Origin: Skeletonema tropicum
Lineage: Eukaryota > Bacillariophyta > Thalassiosirophyceae > Thalassiosirales > Thalassiosiraceae
DNA: 64,000 nucleotides
Assembly (NCBI GenBank): GCA_037178625.1
Contig: CM074143.1
Span: 186,001-250,000 of the forward strand
Direction: 5' to 3'
The translations under genes and the position numbers were made by a program. This document shows positions 45,801 through 54,428 of this stretch, in pieces (position 1 is the first letter of the stretch; every line of letters starts with the position of its first letter). Under the pieces are notes generated by a model, which was given only the letters and a program-made list of their open reading frames with translations, ran no database searches and was not told the DNA's origin.

Positions 45801-46801
45801 ATTCAACCTATGAGGGGACGTTTTACAAGGGTTACAGCAATTCCAAGAAACTGACGGAAATAATTTTCAGGTTGAGGAAGGTGGAAAGAGAGACTGGTTG
45901 CATTCTGCACGTAATTCACATCGCGGGAACTAGAATGAAGGCAGCAGGAGTGGATGGGTTGTCGAGATGTGACTTCATGGAGGGAATAATGGCTGGAGAG
46001 AATCCATGGAAGTACATCCCTTTAAACGAGGATGCAGATGAACGCACTGGAGGAAGAGTGTCCAAGTGGGTCGAGACTTGGTGGAACGACGCAGATGGCC
46101 TACCATGGTGTCTACCGCCGAGCAGTGATGGAAGTAGAGCAAGGGAAGACGTGGAGAGATGGGAGTCGTCAACATTGCACAAACTAACACCCACGGACTG
46201 GTTCAGGCTTCATGAGATTCATGGACATCGTCTATGGATACCCCCCCCTGCAGCCATGACAACGGTTATGGAGCAGTTTGCAGAAGATCATTTGGTCAAC
46301 CCTCATCTTGCTCACGTTTTTGTTATTCCCCGCTTGATGACGCACTTGTGGAGGAAGCACCTATTCAAAGACGCAGACCTGAAATTTTATGTCCATGCGG
46401 GTGCCCCGTTCTGGCCCCGCTCCATGCATGAACCACTAACAGTCGTTGTCGTTCTTCCTCTTGCTTTTGTTGATAATTACAGGGGACCTTGGTCAGCAAG
46501 ATACAGGCCCTGCACGCAAGCATTTGGTGAGCAATTGGACGCCGAGTTCAAGAGACCTAGAGATAATGGACGAGACGAATTTCTTGACCTGGATAGGCCG
46601 ATGCCTGGTTTGCAAGACGAAGCTTACAGATGGACGTGGGATATTTTGCGCAAATTTCTGCAACAGCAAAGAACATTTCCCCCCGTGCAGAGTGGCTTAT
46701 TGCGGGGAGTGTTACCGGGCTTACGAGGACGATCCATTTCCCGTGCAAAGGACAGTAGACGACGAAAAGGAGGGAGAAGAAAGAGGTTTCGAGGTGGATG
46801 A
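42857..46801 (+). CDS. Reverse transcriptase-RNase H polyprotein of the YR retrotransposon
   Basis: 1,314 codons. This frame starts shortly after a stop at about 42,842. Related sequence continues upstream in another frame (42628-42890, LWPFVAQALGF...SSGTAGEESQ), so the true start is probably near 42,628 with a one-base shift near 42,885. The reverse transcriptase catalytic box is VYVYVDDGKFTG near residue 695, preceded by DIRMVYDGTKSGLNDVLFAP (about 540). RNase H follows: VMGDASGKGFGSG (about 914), LFTDNSTYEGTFYKG (about 978), and IHIAGTRMKAAGVDGLSR (about 1020). The order RT-RNase H with a VDGLSR ending is typical of DIRS elements. The last 70-80 residues overlap the recombinase gene in another frame and may not all be translated. 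Confidence 0.85.
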   Translation: MAPLGRRAKQLGRDYLAFVTRMCRVVKSTAPVHVIFGNWDCFREKGVAYWAQTRIPHPHVLSDVADAGWQVPQGWAFQRCSFDHDKLGGLSDSSFTLGVLAPAGHLKIYPEDDQPSPPVQAPSALLNVLNSTVYAEGIEDREMCKALDQPKSPGSRPSYLRRHLDPRGLVSLDTVADAKVAAPCVFQKSGWGSRKLQLEELSCVYDVPLLVQDALTVDDAIGKQILMEFCRGTPGKVLHLGADFLLSSFFRGGFGMCDDVDDAQVQGQLQAELSNLARIREAATIAAQQDTREDTLADVLKSGVKQDGQKADDAEIPTHLWDAMWMWSRTVEQRDSMKDWWGRPHDLDKESGLPRWRWSLGVLREKLLIRRWKSNVTKSFCTYAQKFSRHQRRKKYAWWSKLANKYVWQHSGKANYREDWKALRNTDKLKSIMESGREAVERASQTSWWDWDEGSSLLFWRWPESHIRWAREGQPHFITGRLPKFKEAQRKASSPEAQVLMTAKVNKVRRRRYIFMGWVLSLTHMFDVPKGLSDIRMVYDGTKSGLNDVLFAPHFSLPVMVHTLRSLLENYWSADLDVGEMFLNCPLGEALRPYAGVDITHVRTTKGSEMEDWETERTRSWERWVRNFMGLKDSPYRSLQLMIKAKHIAYGDRSDDSNPFQWEVVVLNLPGSENYDPSLPWVMKVRKDGHLACEVYVYVDDGKFTGWCKLECWRAVKRFSAVLTHLGIQDAYRKRTAPSTEPGPWAGTVTTTVGGVFATVTQLKWDKTRRLVREMAKMMEENPDALPRKELERTRGFLIYVGRTYRWMNPYLKGLHLTIDGWRSDRDEDGYRIRGAHAEVALKEAEAAFERGENDDLKGFEEPADVDGTPEQAPDSVTAVPRFKGDVDALVELTEGEQPAVQKCRVKSAMSVLYVMGDASGKGFGSGIWDENGLVYSAGSWDSRHGEESSNWREATNLTIKIEELARQGKLEDKEVYLFTDNSTYEGTFYKGYSNSKKLTEIIFRLRKVERETGCILHVIHIAGTRMKAAGVDGLSRCDFMEGIMAGENPWKYIPLNEDADERTGGRVSKWVETWWNDADGLPWCLPPSSDGSRAREDVERWESSTLHKLTPTDWFRLHEIHGHRLWIPPPAAMTTVMEQFAEDHLVNPHLAHVFVIPRLMTHLWRKHLFKDADLKFYVHAGAPFWPRSMHEPLTVVVVLPLAFVDNYRGPWSARYRPCTQAFGEQLDAEFKRPRDNGRDEFLDLDRPMPGLQDEAYRWTWDILRKFLQQQRTFPPVQSGLLRGVLPGLRGRSISRAKDSRRRKGGRRKRFRGG

Positions 46802-48068
46802 TGAGTCTCGTGGGAGGTTTATGCATGGAAGGATGGGAGATCATGTGCATGGTGTAGGATTCGAGTGCGACGTTTGCAACTTTAGAAACATTAACAAGAG
46901 AGATGTGGTGTGGGGTTCGAGCCGGGACAAAAACACCCTAAGGTACATAAGGCGAGCTTCGCTGGATGTGATGTGGAGCAGGGAGCCGGACACGCCACGT
47001 GACAACTACAAACGGATGCTGCTGGATTGGGGAAATGCAACAAAAGTCTTGGCGATTGGAAACATTTTTCCCAGATTGGGCAACCCAAGGATGGAAGACA
47101 GGGTCGGGATGGGTATAGCTCTCATCATGTTGAATGTATCGTTACGACCAGGGGTTTACGCAGGCCATCTTCAGTTCGATACAGTCAGGAAAACAGCAAC
47201 TTGGGCGAATCACGCGTGGACAGCAATGATGCAGGGGGAGGATAGTACGGTGTTCGCGACAGACGACAGGACAATGACCACAACCTCGTCCCCTACCCGG
47301 ACGAGATGGTTCCAGAGGTTCGTGCTGGGGGTGAAACGTAGGATGGGAATTGTACGAAGGCAAGACGAGGCATTGACCTCGGAACAGGTGTTAGCATTGT
47401 TGGACCTTGGTGATGTCTTGTGGGAACAGGCCCAGGGAGACAAAGCCAAGAGAGAGGTGGCCAACATCATGGCGTTCGTGGTCATCGGTTTTTGTGCCTC
47501 GCTTCGTGGGGAGGAGGTTCCGCTGGTATCGTTGAAGGGGCTCAGATACTATTGGCTGGAGACGGTGCCACACAAATTCTTGATGATCACTCTGAGAGGG
47601 AAGTTTAAGGGTGAGCACAACCTGCGATGGCATATGGTCCCGATCATAGACGTGACAAAATCTGGAATCATGGTGAGGAAATGGGTTCAACGGTTGGTGT
47701 CACTGCGGGGGAGAATGGATGGGGGGAAAGAGGGTCCGCTGTTCCTAAATGATCGGGGCAGGCAGGCTAAGATATCAGACTACAACGGAAGGTTCAGGGA
47801 ATTCTTGGAGTTGGCTAGACAACGGACTCCAGCGGCCTTTTCCAGCAAGGTGGAAATGGAAGATTACAGTTTGAGGAGGTCAATGAGGAGAGGAGCAACA
47901 ACGCAAGCACACAACAACAAGGTACCCACAGCAACCATTGAGCTAATCAACAGATGGAGGAAGAGGGAGAGAGCAAAGGGCGCGGAACCGGGGCTGGACA
48001 TGAGGCAGGTGTACACGCAGGCCTTGTCAGCCACAGAAACCACGCTGGAGTTTTCGAGGAGTCTTTAG
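46566..48068 (+). CDS. Tyrosine recombinase of the YR retrotransposon
   Basis: 500 aa from the ATG at 46566 (MDETNFLTWIGR), overlapping the end of the polymerase frame by 236 bp. The N-terminus has paired cysteines (CLVCKTKLTDGRGIFCANFC, CRVAYCGECY, CDVCN), probably a zinc-binding module. The recombinase core shows the first Arg in ASLRGEEVPL (about residue 313), LRGKFKGEHNLRWHMVPI, the box II-like SLRRSMRRGATTQA (about 437), INRWRKRE, and the probable nucleophile Tyr in DMRQVYTQ (about 481). This enzyme would integrate the circular DNA intermediate. It differs from canonical YRs in having no obvious HxxR. Confidence 0.85.
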   Translation: MDETNFLTWIGRCLVCKTKLTDGRGIFCANFCNSKEHFPPCRVAYCGECYRAYEDDPFPVQRTVDDEKEGEERGFEVDDESRGRFMHGRMGDHVHGVGFECDVCNFRNINKRDVVWGSSRDKNTLRYIRRASLDVMWSREPDTPRDNYKRMLLDWGNATKVLAIGNIFPRLGNPRMEDRVGMGIALIMLNVSLRPGVYAGHLQFDTVRKTATWANHAWTAMMQGEDSTVFATDDRTMTTTSSPTRTRWFQRFVLGVKRRMGIVRRQDEALTSEQVLALLDLGDVLWEQAQGDKAKREVANIMAFVVIGFCASLRGEEVPLVSLKGLRYYWLETVPHKFLMITLRGKFKGEHNLRWHMVPIIDVTKSGIMVRKWVQRLVSLRGRMDGGKEGPLFLNDRGRQAKISDYNGRFREFLELARQRTPAAFSSKVEMEDYSLRRSMRRGATTQAHNNKVPTATIELINRWRKRERAKGAEPGLDMRQVYTQALSATETTLEFSRSL

Positions 48069-48386
48069 ATCAACCTCTGTGCAAGCGAACACTAACCATC
48101 CGTCGTTTCAGTTCTCTCTCTTATCCTTGCAGGTGAGGATCGGGCTACGGAAGAAACTACAGCATCACCTTCTTATGGAGAGCATCCTGTGTACGATTGT
48201 ATCGCGCTGCATTATGGAATTGCAACCTCCCCCCTCACGAAAGGTTAAGGGTAAGGTTGGCCGCAGGCACAGGACGTTCTCCTCAGGCAGGTGTTGAGCC
48301 TGATCCCTTCATCATGCGAGCAGTGAAAGCTCATGGGAAATTACTGGACCCGAGCTGGTGTGTGCGAGGAGTGTTTGGGTGCCGAG

Positions 48387-48757
48387 GGGGGTAATGATGC
48401 GAAGCTTTCATCTTCACAAATATTGATTCGAGCTCTCTACTGGTGCTAGTAGCGGTAGGCTGAAGCATGGCAGGTTCACGGTGAGATCGCGATTACGTGT
48501 CTTTCCCGTGCCCCGAGGACACCTACCTCGGGCTCACCCCTATACGAGGGCTGGCCTGCAACTCGTGAGTGACGCCGCACGCAAATGCCCAGGTCATTTG
48601 ACGCAGAGAAAACGGAGCCAATTTGAAGGAGAAAAGCGGGTCAACTTCCCCTACGGTAACTATACTAAACAAATAATAAGATTGAAGTTCATCTCAGCTT
48701 GTCATGCATCAAAATATGAAGGCAGCAAGGAGGTGAACGAGGCACGGACTTCGGACC
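48387..48757 (+). repeat. Split direct repeat B1
   Basis: 371 bp, GGGGGTAATGATGCGAAGC to ACTTCGGACC, essentially identical to B2. Confidence 0.9.
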
Positions 48758-49099
48758 GATCGTCACAGTAGTAAAGAGGGTCCGCCAGAAGTAAGGAGTG
48801 AACGGACGAGCGGACGACACAACAAAAGGCGAGCGGCTTTCGAAGTGACGAGGCCAGTTGAAGAAGGATCTTTCAGATTCAAACGGCGGAGTGAGAAAGG
48901 CGAACCGAAACAAGAAATGACTAGCTGATTTGAAATTTGATGAGGGAACGCCAAATTTGGCAAGGCAAGGCTCACTTCTTGGAAAATCAACAAACACGTA
49001 TTAGCCTTCATCATCGACGCCTCTAATGATTGGGAGAGAGATGCTTGGAATTCAGTTAGTAAGGAGGACCCGATCAAGACTCCACAACACGTTTACAAG
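48757..49099 (+). repeat. Split direct repeat A2
   Basis: 343 bp copy of A1, directly abutting B1. Confidence 0.9.
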
Positions 49100-49160
49100 C
49101 AGCTTAAAATTTTCCCACCCACCCGACCCTGGGTTATTTCGATTGTTGCCCCCTATCTTT

Positions 49161-49531
49161 GGGGGTAATGATGCGAAGCTTTCATCTTCACAAATATTGA
49201 TTCGAGCTCTCTACTGGTGCTAGTAGCGGTAGGCTGAAGCATGGCAGGTTCACGGTGAGATCGCGATTACGTGTCTTTCCCGTGCCCCGAGGACACCTAC
49301 CTCGGGCTCACCCCTATACGAGGGCTGGCCTGCAACTCGTGAGTGACGCCGCACGCAAATGCCCAGGTCATTTGACGCAGAGAAAACGGAGCCAATTTGA
49401 AGGAGAAAAGCGGGTCAACTTCCCCTACGGTAACTATACTAAACAAATAATAAGATTGAAGTTCATCTCAGCTTGTCATGCATCAAAATATGAAGGCAGC
49501 AAGGAGGTGAACGAGGCACGGACTTCGGACC
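49161..49531 (+). repeat. Split direct repeat B2
   Basis: 371 bp copy of B1 that ends the element; a 61-bp spacer lies between A2 and B2. Confidence 0.9.
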
Positions 49532-49786
49532 ACGGCCTTTATGGGGCTTTAGGTTATTTCTGTGCTACGGTGAACTACGTATCACTGGACTTACTTATTG
49601 TGGTTTGTGGCAGTTTTGGCCGCTTGATTGTGTCGCTATGTCGCTATGACATCGAGATCAACACCAGCCACCACCTGTTTACAACACATACCGTGTGCTG
49701 GAGTACTATCTCACTAAGGCCTTTTCGAGTTCGTGTAAAAAATTTGAGCAGATCTACGTGATTTTTCCAGTGTATGGTATGGCTTA

Positions 49787-50764
49787 GGCTGCTTGCAGTC
49801 GTTGACCCGGAAAAAACCGGCAAATTCCCTCAAATTTCGCTCCTACCGGAAGCCGTCCGTTAAACGGTCCGTTAAGGTCAAGAGTGGTCCGTACCGCTGC
49901 AGTCGTCACGTCAAACCCGAACACGAACCTGGAGAAGAGCGCTTGAAGATGCAACAAACTACTACATACCGTGAAGTAAATTGTGTAATAATAAATCAAT
50001 AATAAAAATGAATGGCAACACGGCAGTACTGCTAGCTGAGGTAGAGATTTATAGGAGACGAAAATGGTAGTTCTTGAGATGTAACAATCTATTACTTATT
50101 CAGTATTATCGATCTGGATTTGGAATTTTGAGCTCATCAACTCGTCTTAATTATCTTGTGTGATGGATCTTGCCAAGATGGTGGATCCTGCTTGAGTGGT
50201 TTGTGATCGTACCAAGATACTTATTGCTATCTGACATCACTTCCATCGCTCAATATCAATCTCTCTAAAAGAGTTGTTGTTGGTTGTCAATCGTTGAGAT
50301 GTTGCCGCCGCCGCCGTTGTTGCTGCTTCTGCTTCTTCAGCATTATTGTTGTTCCTCGCGGCGGCACAGGAGGCGGCTGCATCAGCGGCGTTGTTGTTTG
50401 TTGTCAATCGTTGGTAAGAGTTATGAAGTTAGGTAAATGCATTGTCAATCTTTTATGGCTACGGCTTGCAAATGGATGCATCATGTCGAGGAGGGCATGA
50501 TGCCATCATCGAGGAGTTCGTGTTTTGCTACGGTGATAGATGCCTTGATGATGCTCACCTCAAGGGATTCCGTGCTACCAACTTCAACCCCGAAAAAGGC
50601 CGCTTTTTCGGAGTTGAAGTTGGTTTTTCACTTCAACCCGAAATTTGTAACGGTCTGTAACGGTTCAGGGCAGACGACTGCACAGTCCGTACTGAAAACT
50701 TGAACCCGAAACGACTCCTTCACTTCAAGTTCCCTTCAGTTCGGGTCAACGACTGCTATCAGCC
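49787..50764. mobile_element. TIR element with TTA target duplication (PIF/Harbinger-like, non-autonomous)
   Basis: The 23-bp ends (49787-49809 and 50742-50764) are inverted repeats with two mismatches, starting GGCTG and ending with the shared GCAGTCGTTGACCCG. TTA flanks both sides (49784-49786, 50765-50767). Copy 2 of the segment has the unoccupied site (ATGGCTTAGCCC near 62,200). A TTA/TWA duplication is typical of PIF/Harbinger. No transposase is visible. The element ends 40 bp before the ATG of HSF copy 1. Confidence 0.8.
50577..50624. repeat. Near-perfect hairpin inside the TTA element
   Basis: 22-nt arms with one mismatch and a 4-nt GCCG loop; the core is CCGAAAAAG/CTTTTTCGG. Confidence 0.85.
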
Positions 50765-50806
50765 TTAGCGCCTATCTGTTATTAATTTGCTGCTAGCATC
50801 ATCATC

Positions 50807-51776
50807 ATGGAGCCATCATCGCCGTCAGCCACAGATTCAGCGGCAGCAAGGCAGACGCTGGGATTACCATCTTTTGCTGCTGCAGCAGCGGCGGCTGCAC
50901 CCACAGATCCTCCTGTCAAGAAGAAGCCAAGAAGTGCTGGCTTCCGAGAGCAGTTCTTACAGCAGGTAGGAGGAACATTCAGAAATAATATATGTATACC
51001 TCACGTTCTTGTCCCCATTAAGTCCACTCTAACTCTTTTTCTCATCTCAATGTCACGTAATATCAGCTCAGAGTAATGCTCGACAGAGAAAGCCAAAATA
51101 ACAGTACTGCCGTTCAGTGGTCTGCTGATGGAAGCAGCTTCATCATCATGGATCAGCTCGAGTTTGAGAAGGTTTGTATTCTCGATGATGTTTTGATGAT
51201 GTGCTTGTAACAACTTCATGTGACGACATGCCAATATATATATATGACTAACCTATCATGATCATGACTGCTTCCACCTTTGCATTCCGACAGCACATCA
51301 TTCCGACTTATTTTGACAATCCAATTATGTTCTCTAGCTTCCTAAGCAAACTCTCTCGATGGGGCTTCAGACGAATACCAAATGAACGGAGCGGCTGTTA
51401 CGAGTTTTGTTTACCTACCTTCAAAAGACTGGGTGTTGACGGTGCACCCGCCTCCGCCGCTACCAGAGGAGCTGATTCTATTCAGATCCAGCTGCCGCAA
51501 ATTAATCAGCAGGCATGGATCGATACCACCCTCCAACTGCAAGGAGTTGGCACGTTTTCACCAACTCCACTCGCCTCGCTCTCGCCTCCCCCAGTACTTC
51601 CTAGCCTACTCCCTGCCCTGAGTTCCTGCCTCCCAAATCAAAACAAAAGCCTCAACAACATGATGACTTCGGCCTCGCTAGCATCTCCACCCAGCCCATC
51701 TAGGGCGCTTCATAGTGGCGTATCTGAATTCAAGAACTTGGGCGATGCTGAAGAAATGAGAAATAATAATATGTAG
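50807..51776 (+). CDS. Heat shock factor-type DNA-binding protein, copy 1, 3 exons
   Basis: Exons 50807-50965, 51067-51171 and 51294-51776 join in phase 0 through GT-AG introns to give 248 aa. The HSF DNA-binding domain spans about residues 45-145. It has GFREQFLQQLRVML, VQWSADGSSFIIMDQLEFEKHIIPTYF (matching the W...G..F.I.D...F...V.P.YF pattern) and SSFLSKLSRWGFRRI...GCYEF, which corresponds to SFVRQLN.YGF.K. The Ala run near residue 25 and Pro/Ser-rich tail are low complexity, and no heptad trimerisation region is evident. This short form is common in the large diatom HSF family. The start ATG follows an ATCATCATC run. One transposon ends just upstream and another begins 34 bp after the stop. 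Confidence 0.9.
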
Positions 51777-52214
51777 TAACAACAGCATCAAAACCAATTT
51801 TCGACGTAGATAGGGGGGAGCAAGCCCAGAATGATGAATTTTCAAATAGGTTTTATACCAAATACTATTGCATACATGAATTCATATATATCCAATGTAG
51901 ATATATCCAAAGTTTCGTGCTATTTGTTCCATTTCTTCATACCCATTTTGGCACTACATAGGAGCACATTTTTGGCCATTGAGTCATGAATTGAAAGTGA
52001 TGGATGGCGCCAAATTTCGCTCCCGCAATTTATTCTATGTAGGAATTGGTACTCAAGGTTGCGCACTCCATCTCCACCTCCTCTTTTAATCTCTATTAGG
52101 CTCTGCAAGCTACGTGTATCGAACTACTGGATTAATTATCACTTAGTAGAACTTGAGTTACACACTTCTTTCTACTACGAATACATTACTCCCCCCCTAC
52201 TTTAACATTGGTAC

Positions 52215-54407
52215 TCAAGGTTGCGCACGCTCCATCTCCACCTCCTCTTTAGCTAATCTCCATCCGCCTTGCTTAGCCTTGATCCAAAAGCTTGGCAGCA
52301 GCTTAACTTCTTGCAAACGAGGTTCGTCATCATCTACAACATCTTCATCGTATAGCATTTCGAAAGTTTTCTTTCTTCTCTTTATCCCAACCACCTTCCC
52401 ACTATGCCACATTAGCTGCTCACCACGCGTCAAACAGATTTCAATGCGACGATCAATCAAGCTTTCATCCAATGCAGGGTGGAGTCTAGGTTGCATTTCA
52501 CCGTATCTGTCTCCAACTCCGTCCAACTCCCGCTCGTCACGCATTTCGGTTGCCTTGTCCCTAATTTCTTGCTCTTTTTCTTCTGACATGACGTTAAGTT
52601 TAGCAACATCGGCAGACAATGTTCCAAGCACTGGCAAAGCCTTCCGCTCAAGTCTTTTGACAGGAGGCTTTTCTGGAATTGGCCTTTTGTCCTCTTCCGG
52701 TATAATTTTGTTCTTTAACCAGTCGGCAAGGATATCTACCGAATACTCCTTACCATCTTTACTCCATGGATGATGTAAGTCTTCCCAGCCAAGTCCAAGT
52801 ACTCTGATACGGATCTGTTCTTTGATCTCATCTAACTTTGCTGTCTTACTTTTTAGTTGGCCAAGCATCTCATCTACAGCTGCCGCACTTCTCAGCCGCC
52901 TTTCAGAATAGTACATATCATGGTAGTACAGACAATCAATGAGAAGCTGGGTGGCCTTCTCGTATCCTGCCTTTTTCATCAGCTCTAATCTTTGCGCCCT
53001 CTTTTCTTGCTGATTGCGGAGAGCTACTTGCTCCTTCTTTCGCACCTGCTTTGTTTTAGATAGTGCAAATTCAATCACTGTCGTGAGTAATTGAGGAGGA
53101 AGGTCAATCACAGTACCGTTTTGAGGTTGAGTTTCATCTGCATCTTCTTTCTTCTTCTTTTGAAGGTCTGTCTCGACTCGATAGAAATCACCATTGATGC
53201 GCAGATTCAGGTTGCATTATTTTAAGGAATGCCAGCAGTATCTTGCTAAACGCTGTTGGAGAGCCTCCGGCAACCTATTGTGTAATAATAATAATGCAGC
53301 AGTGTTTTGATTAGTTGAATCAAGTACATAATAATAATAAACATTTTGAACAACACATACCAAATACTCCATGATGAGTTGGACAATCTTTTCCGACCAT
53401 CTCTTAAATCCTGTTCCCTTCATAGATTCTTTCTTGATAACTATTCGTCCTGCTGCAAGTTGTTCCTGCAACATTGCCTCCATCCTCGCCAACTTTGCTT
53501 CCATATCCTCTAGTGAATTCTCCACTTCTTTCCGCGCTGCTATTTCCTTTGCTTCCCTCGCCTCTGCTTCCTTGACAGCCTTCTGTGATGCCCTCAATTT
53601 CTCCTTCAGTTCACGTATCACCTCATCTTTTGCCGCTATCAACTCATCTTTTGCTGCTAACTGTTTGTTTGACTTGTTTGCAACTGCTAATTTATTGTTA
53701 TTGATTTGCTTCCTCTCCTTTGTTGCGATAGTCTTCTCTTTTGAAGCCTCCTTCTTCATCTCTTTTGCGTCAGTAGCTGCTTTTGCTGCGGCGGCCATTT
53801 TGACATTAGCTGTAGTCGTCACCTCTGCTGCACGCTTCATCTTCTTTTCAGCCCTCTCGTGCACTTTCTCTGCCCCCTTCTCAATGGCGTTCACTTTCAT
53901 TGCAGTCTCACGTTCAACCGATTGAATTTCTCTTGCGGTAGTCTCGACTTTCCTTTTCAGTTGTTGGTTATCAGCAGACAATACTTCTATTTGCTTATCT
54001 CGCCTTTGCGTTGCCCTCTTCAGATTGAATATTCTTGGATCTGCCGTATTATTATCTGACGTCGGCGCCTGTGTTGGCTGTGATGGGTTCCGAGGGACGT
54101 TCGGGGCATGCGGTGCGTTGGATTTCTTCTGCTTGCCACCCTTTGGCTTGCGGCTAATACCGCTCTTCGTCCTTCTCCTCTTTTGCTTTGGCACTGCCTC
54201 GGCACCGGCCGCCATCGTGGTATCATCATTACTCTCTTCCATCATTGCTTTTGCTGCATCGTCAGCTCTTTGCTGCATCGGAGAGCTCTCCGATGCGTTG
54301 AGTCTTTTGTAGATCGGAGTTTTGTCGACAAAATTGGCTGGTTTGGCAACAAAAGCTCCACAGGGTGAGCACTTGAGCCCACCAAACTCTTGGGGCGCAT
54401 AGACCAT
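52215..54407 (-). CDS. Long coiled-coil protein encoded by the 7-bp-duplication element (one intron, one frameshift)
   Basis: Translation probably starts at the ATG at 54407 (MVYAPQEFGGLKCSPCGAF), inside the loop of the palindrome. Exon 1 is 54407-53361. The intron 53360-53275 (GTATGT...TAG) joins MEYL to VAGGSPTAF in phase. The frame then ends at 53188, while the next frame, one base away, carries on (RINGDFYRVETD... to the stop at 52215). Visible features in order are a CxxC motif, basic KRRRTK, a long Ala/Lys/Glu coiled coil, FKRWSEKIVQLIMEYL, a second coiled region (AGYEKATQLLIDCLYY), IRIRVLGLGWEDLHHPWSKDG, and a C-terminal WHSGKVVGI...LLPSFW that resembles a Tudor-like fold. I recall similar proteins repeated in diatom genomes. 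No transposase signature is seen; function unknown. Confidence 0.6.
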
Positions 54408-54428
54408 ACCCCCGTCTATGCGCCCCAA
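54390..54428. repeat. Palindrome spanning the start codon of the element gene
   Basis: Perfect 15-nt arms (TTGGGGCGCATAGAC) with a 9-nt loop, identical to that at 28698-28736. Confidence 0.9.

Larger units (their letters stand above)
41152..49531 (+). mobile_element. Tyrosine-recombinase retrotransposon (DIRS order, PAT/Ngaro-like) with split direct repeats
   Basis: This is an 8.38-kb element with three coding regions in the order gag-like, reverse transcriptase/RNase H, and tyrosine recombinase. Its termini are split direct repeats A1 (41152-41494), B1 (48387-48757), A2 (48757-49099) and B2 (49161-49531). A1 and A2 differ at 2 of 343 positions. B1 ends on the base where A2 begins. This A1-ORFs-B1-A2-B2 plan is the known hallmark of PAT/Ngaro/TOC-type elements, which insert by a recombinase rather than an integrase and make no target duplication. 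A 61-bp spacer separates A2 and B2. Confidence 0.9.

Noticed and set aside
48481..48771. 96-codon frame starting MRSRLRVFPVPRG, with a related frame at 49,255
   Set aside because: Both lie inside the B1 and B2 terminal repeats of the YR retrotransposon and are best read as repeat sequence rather than genes.
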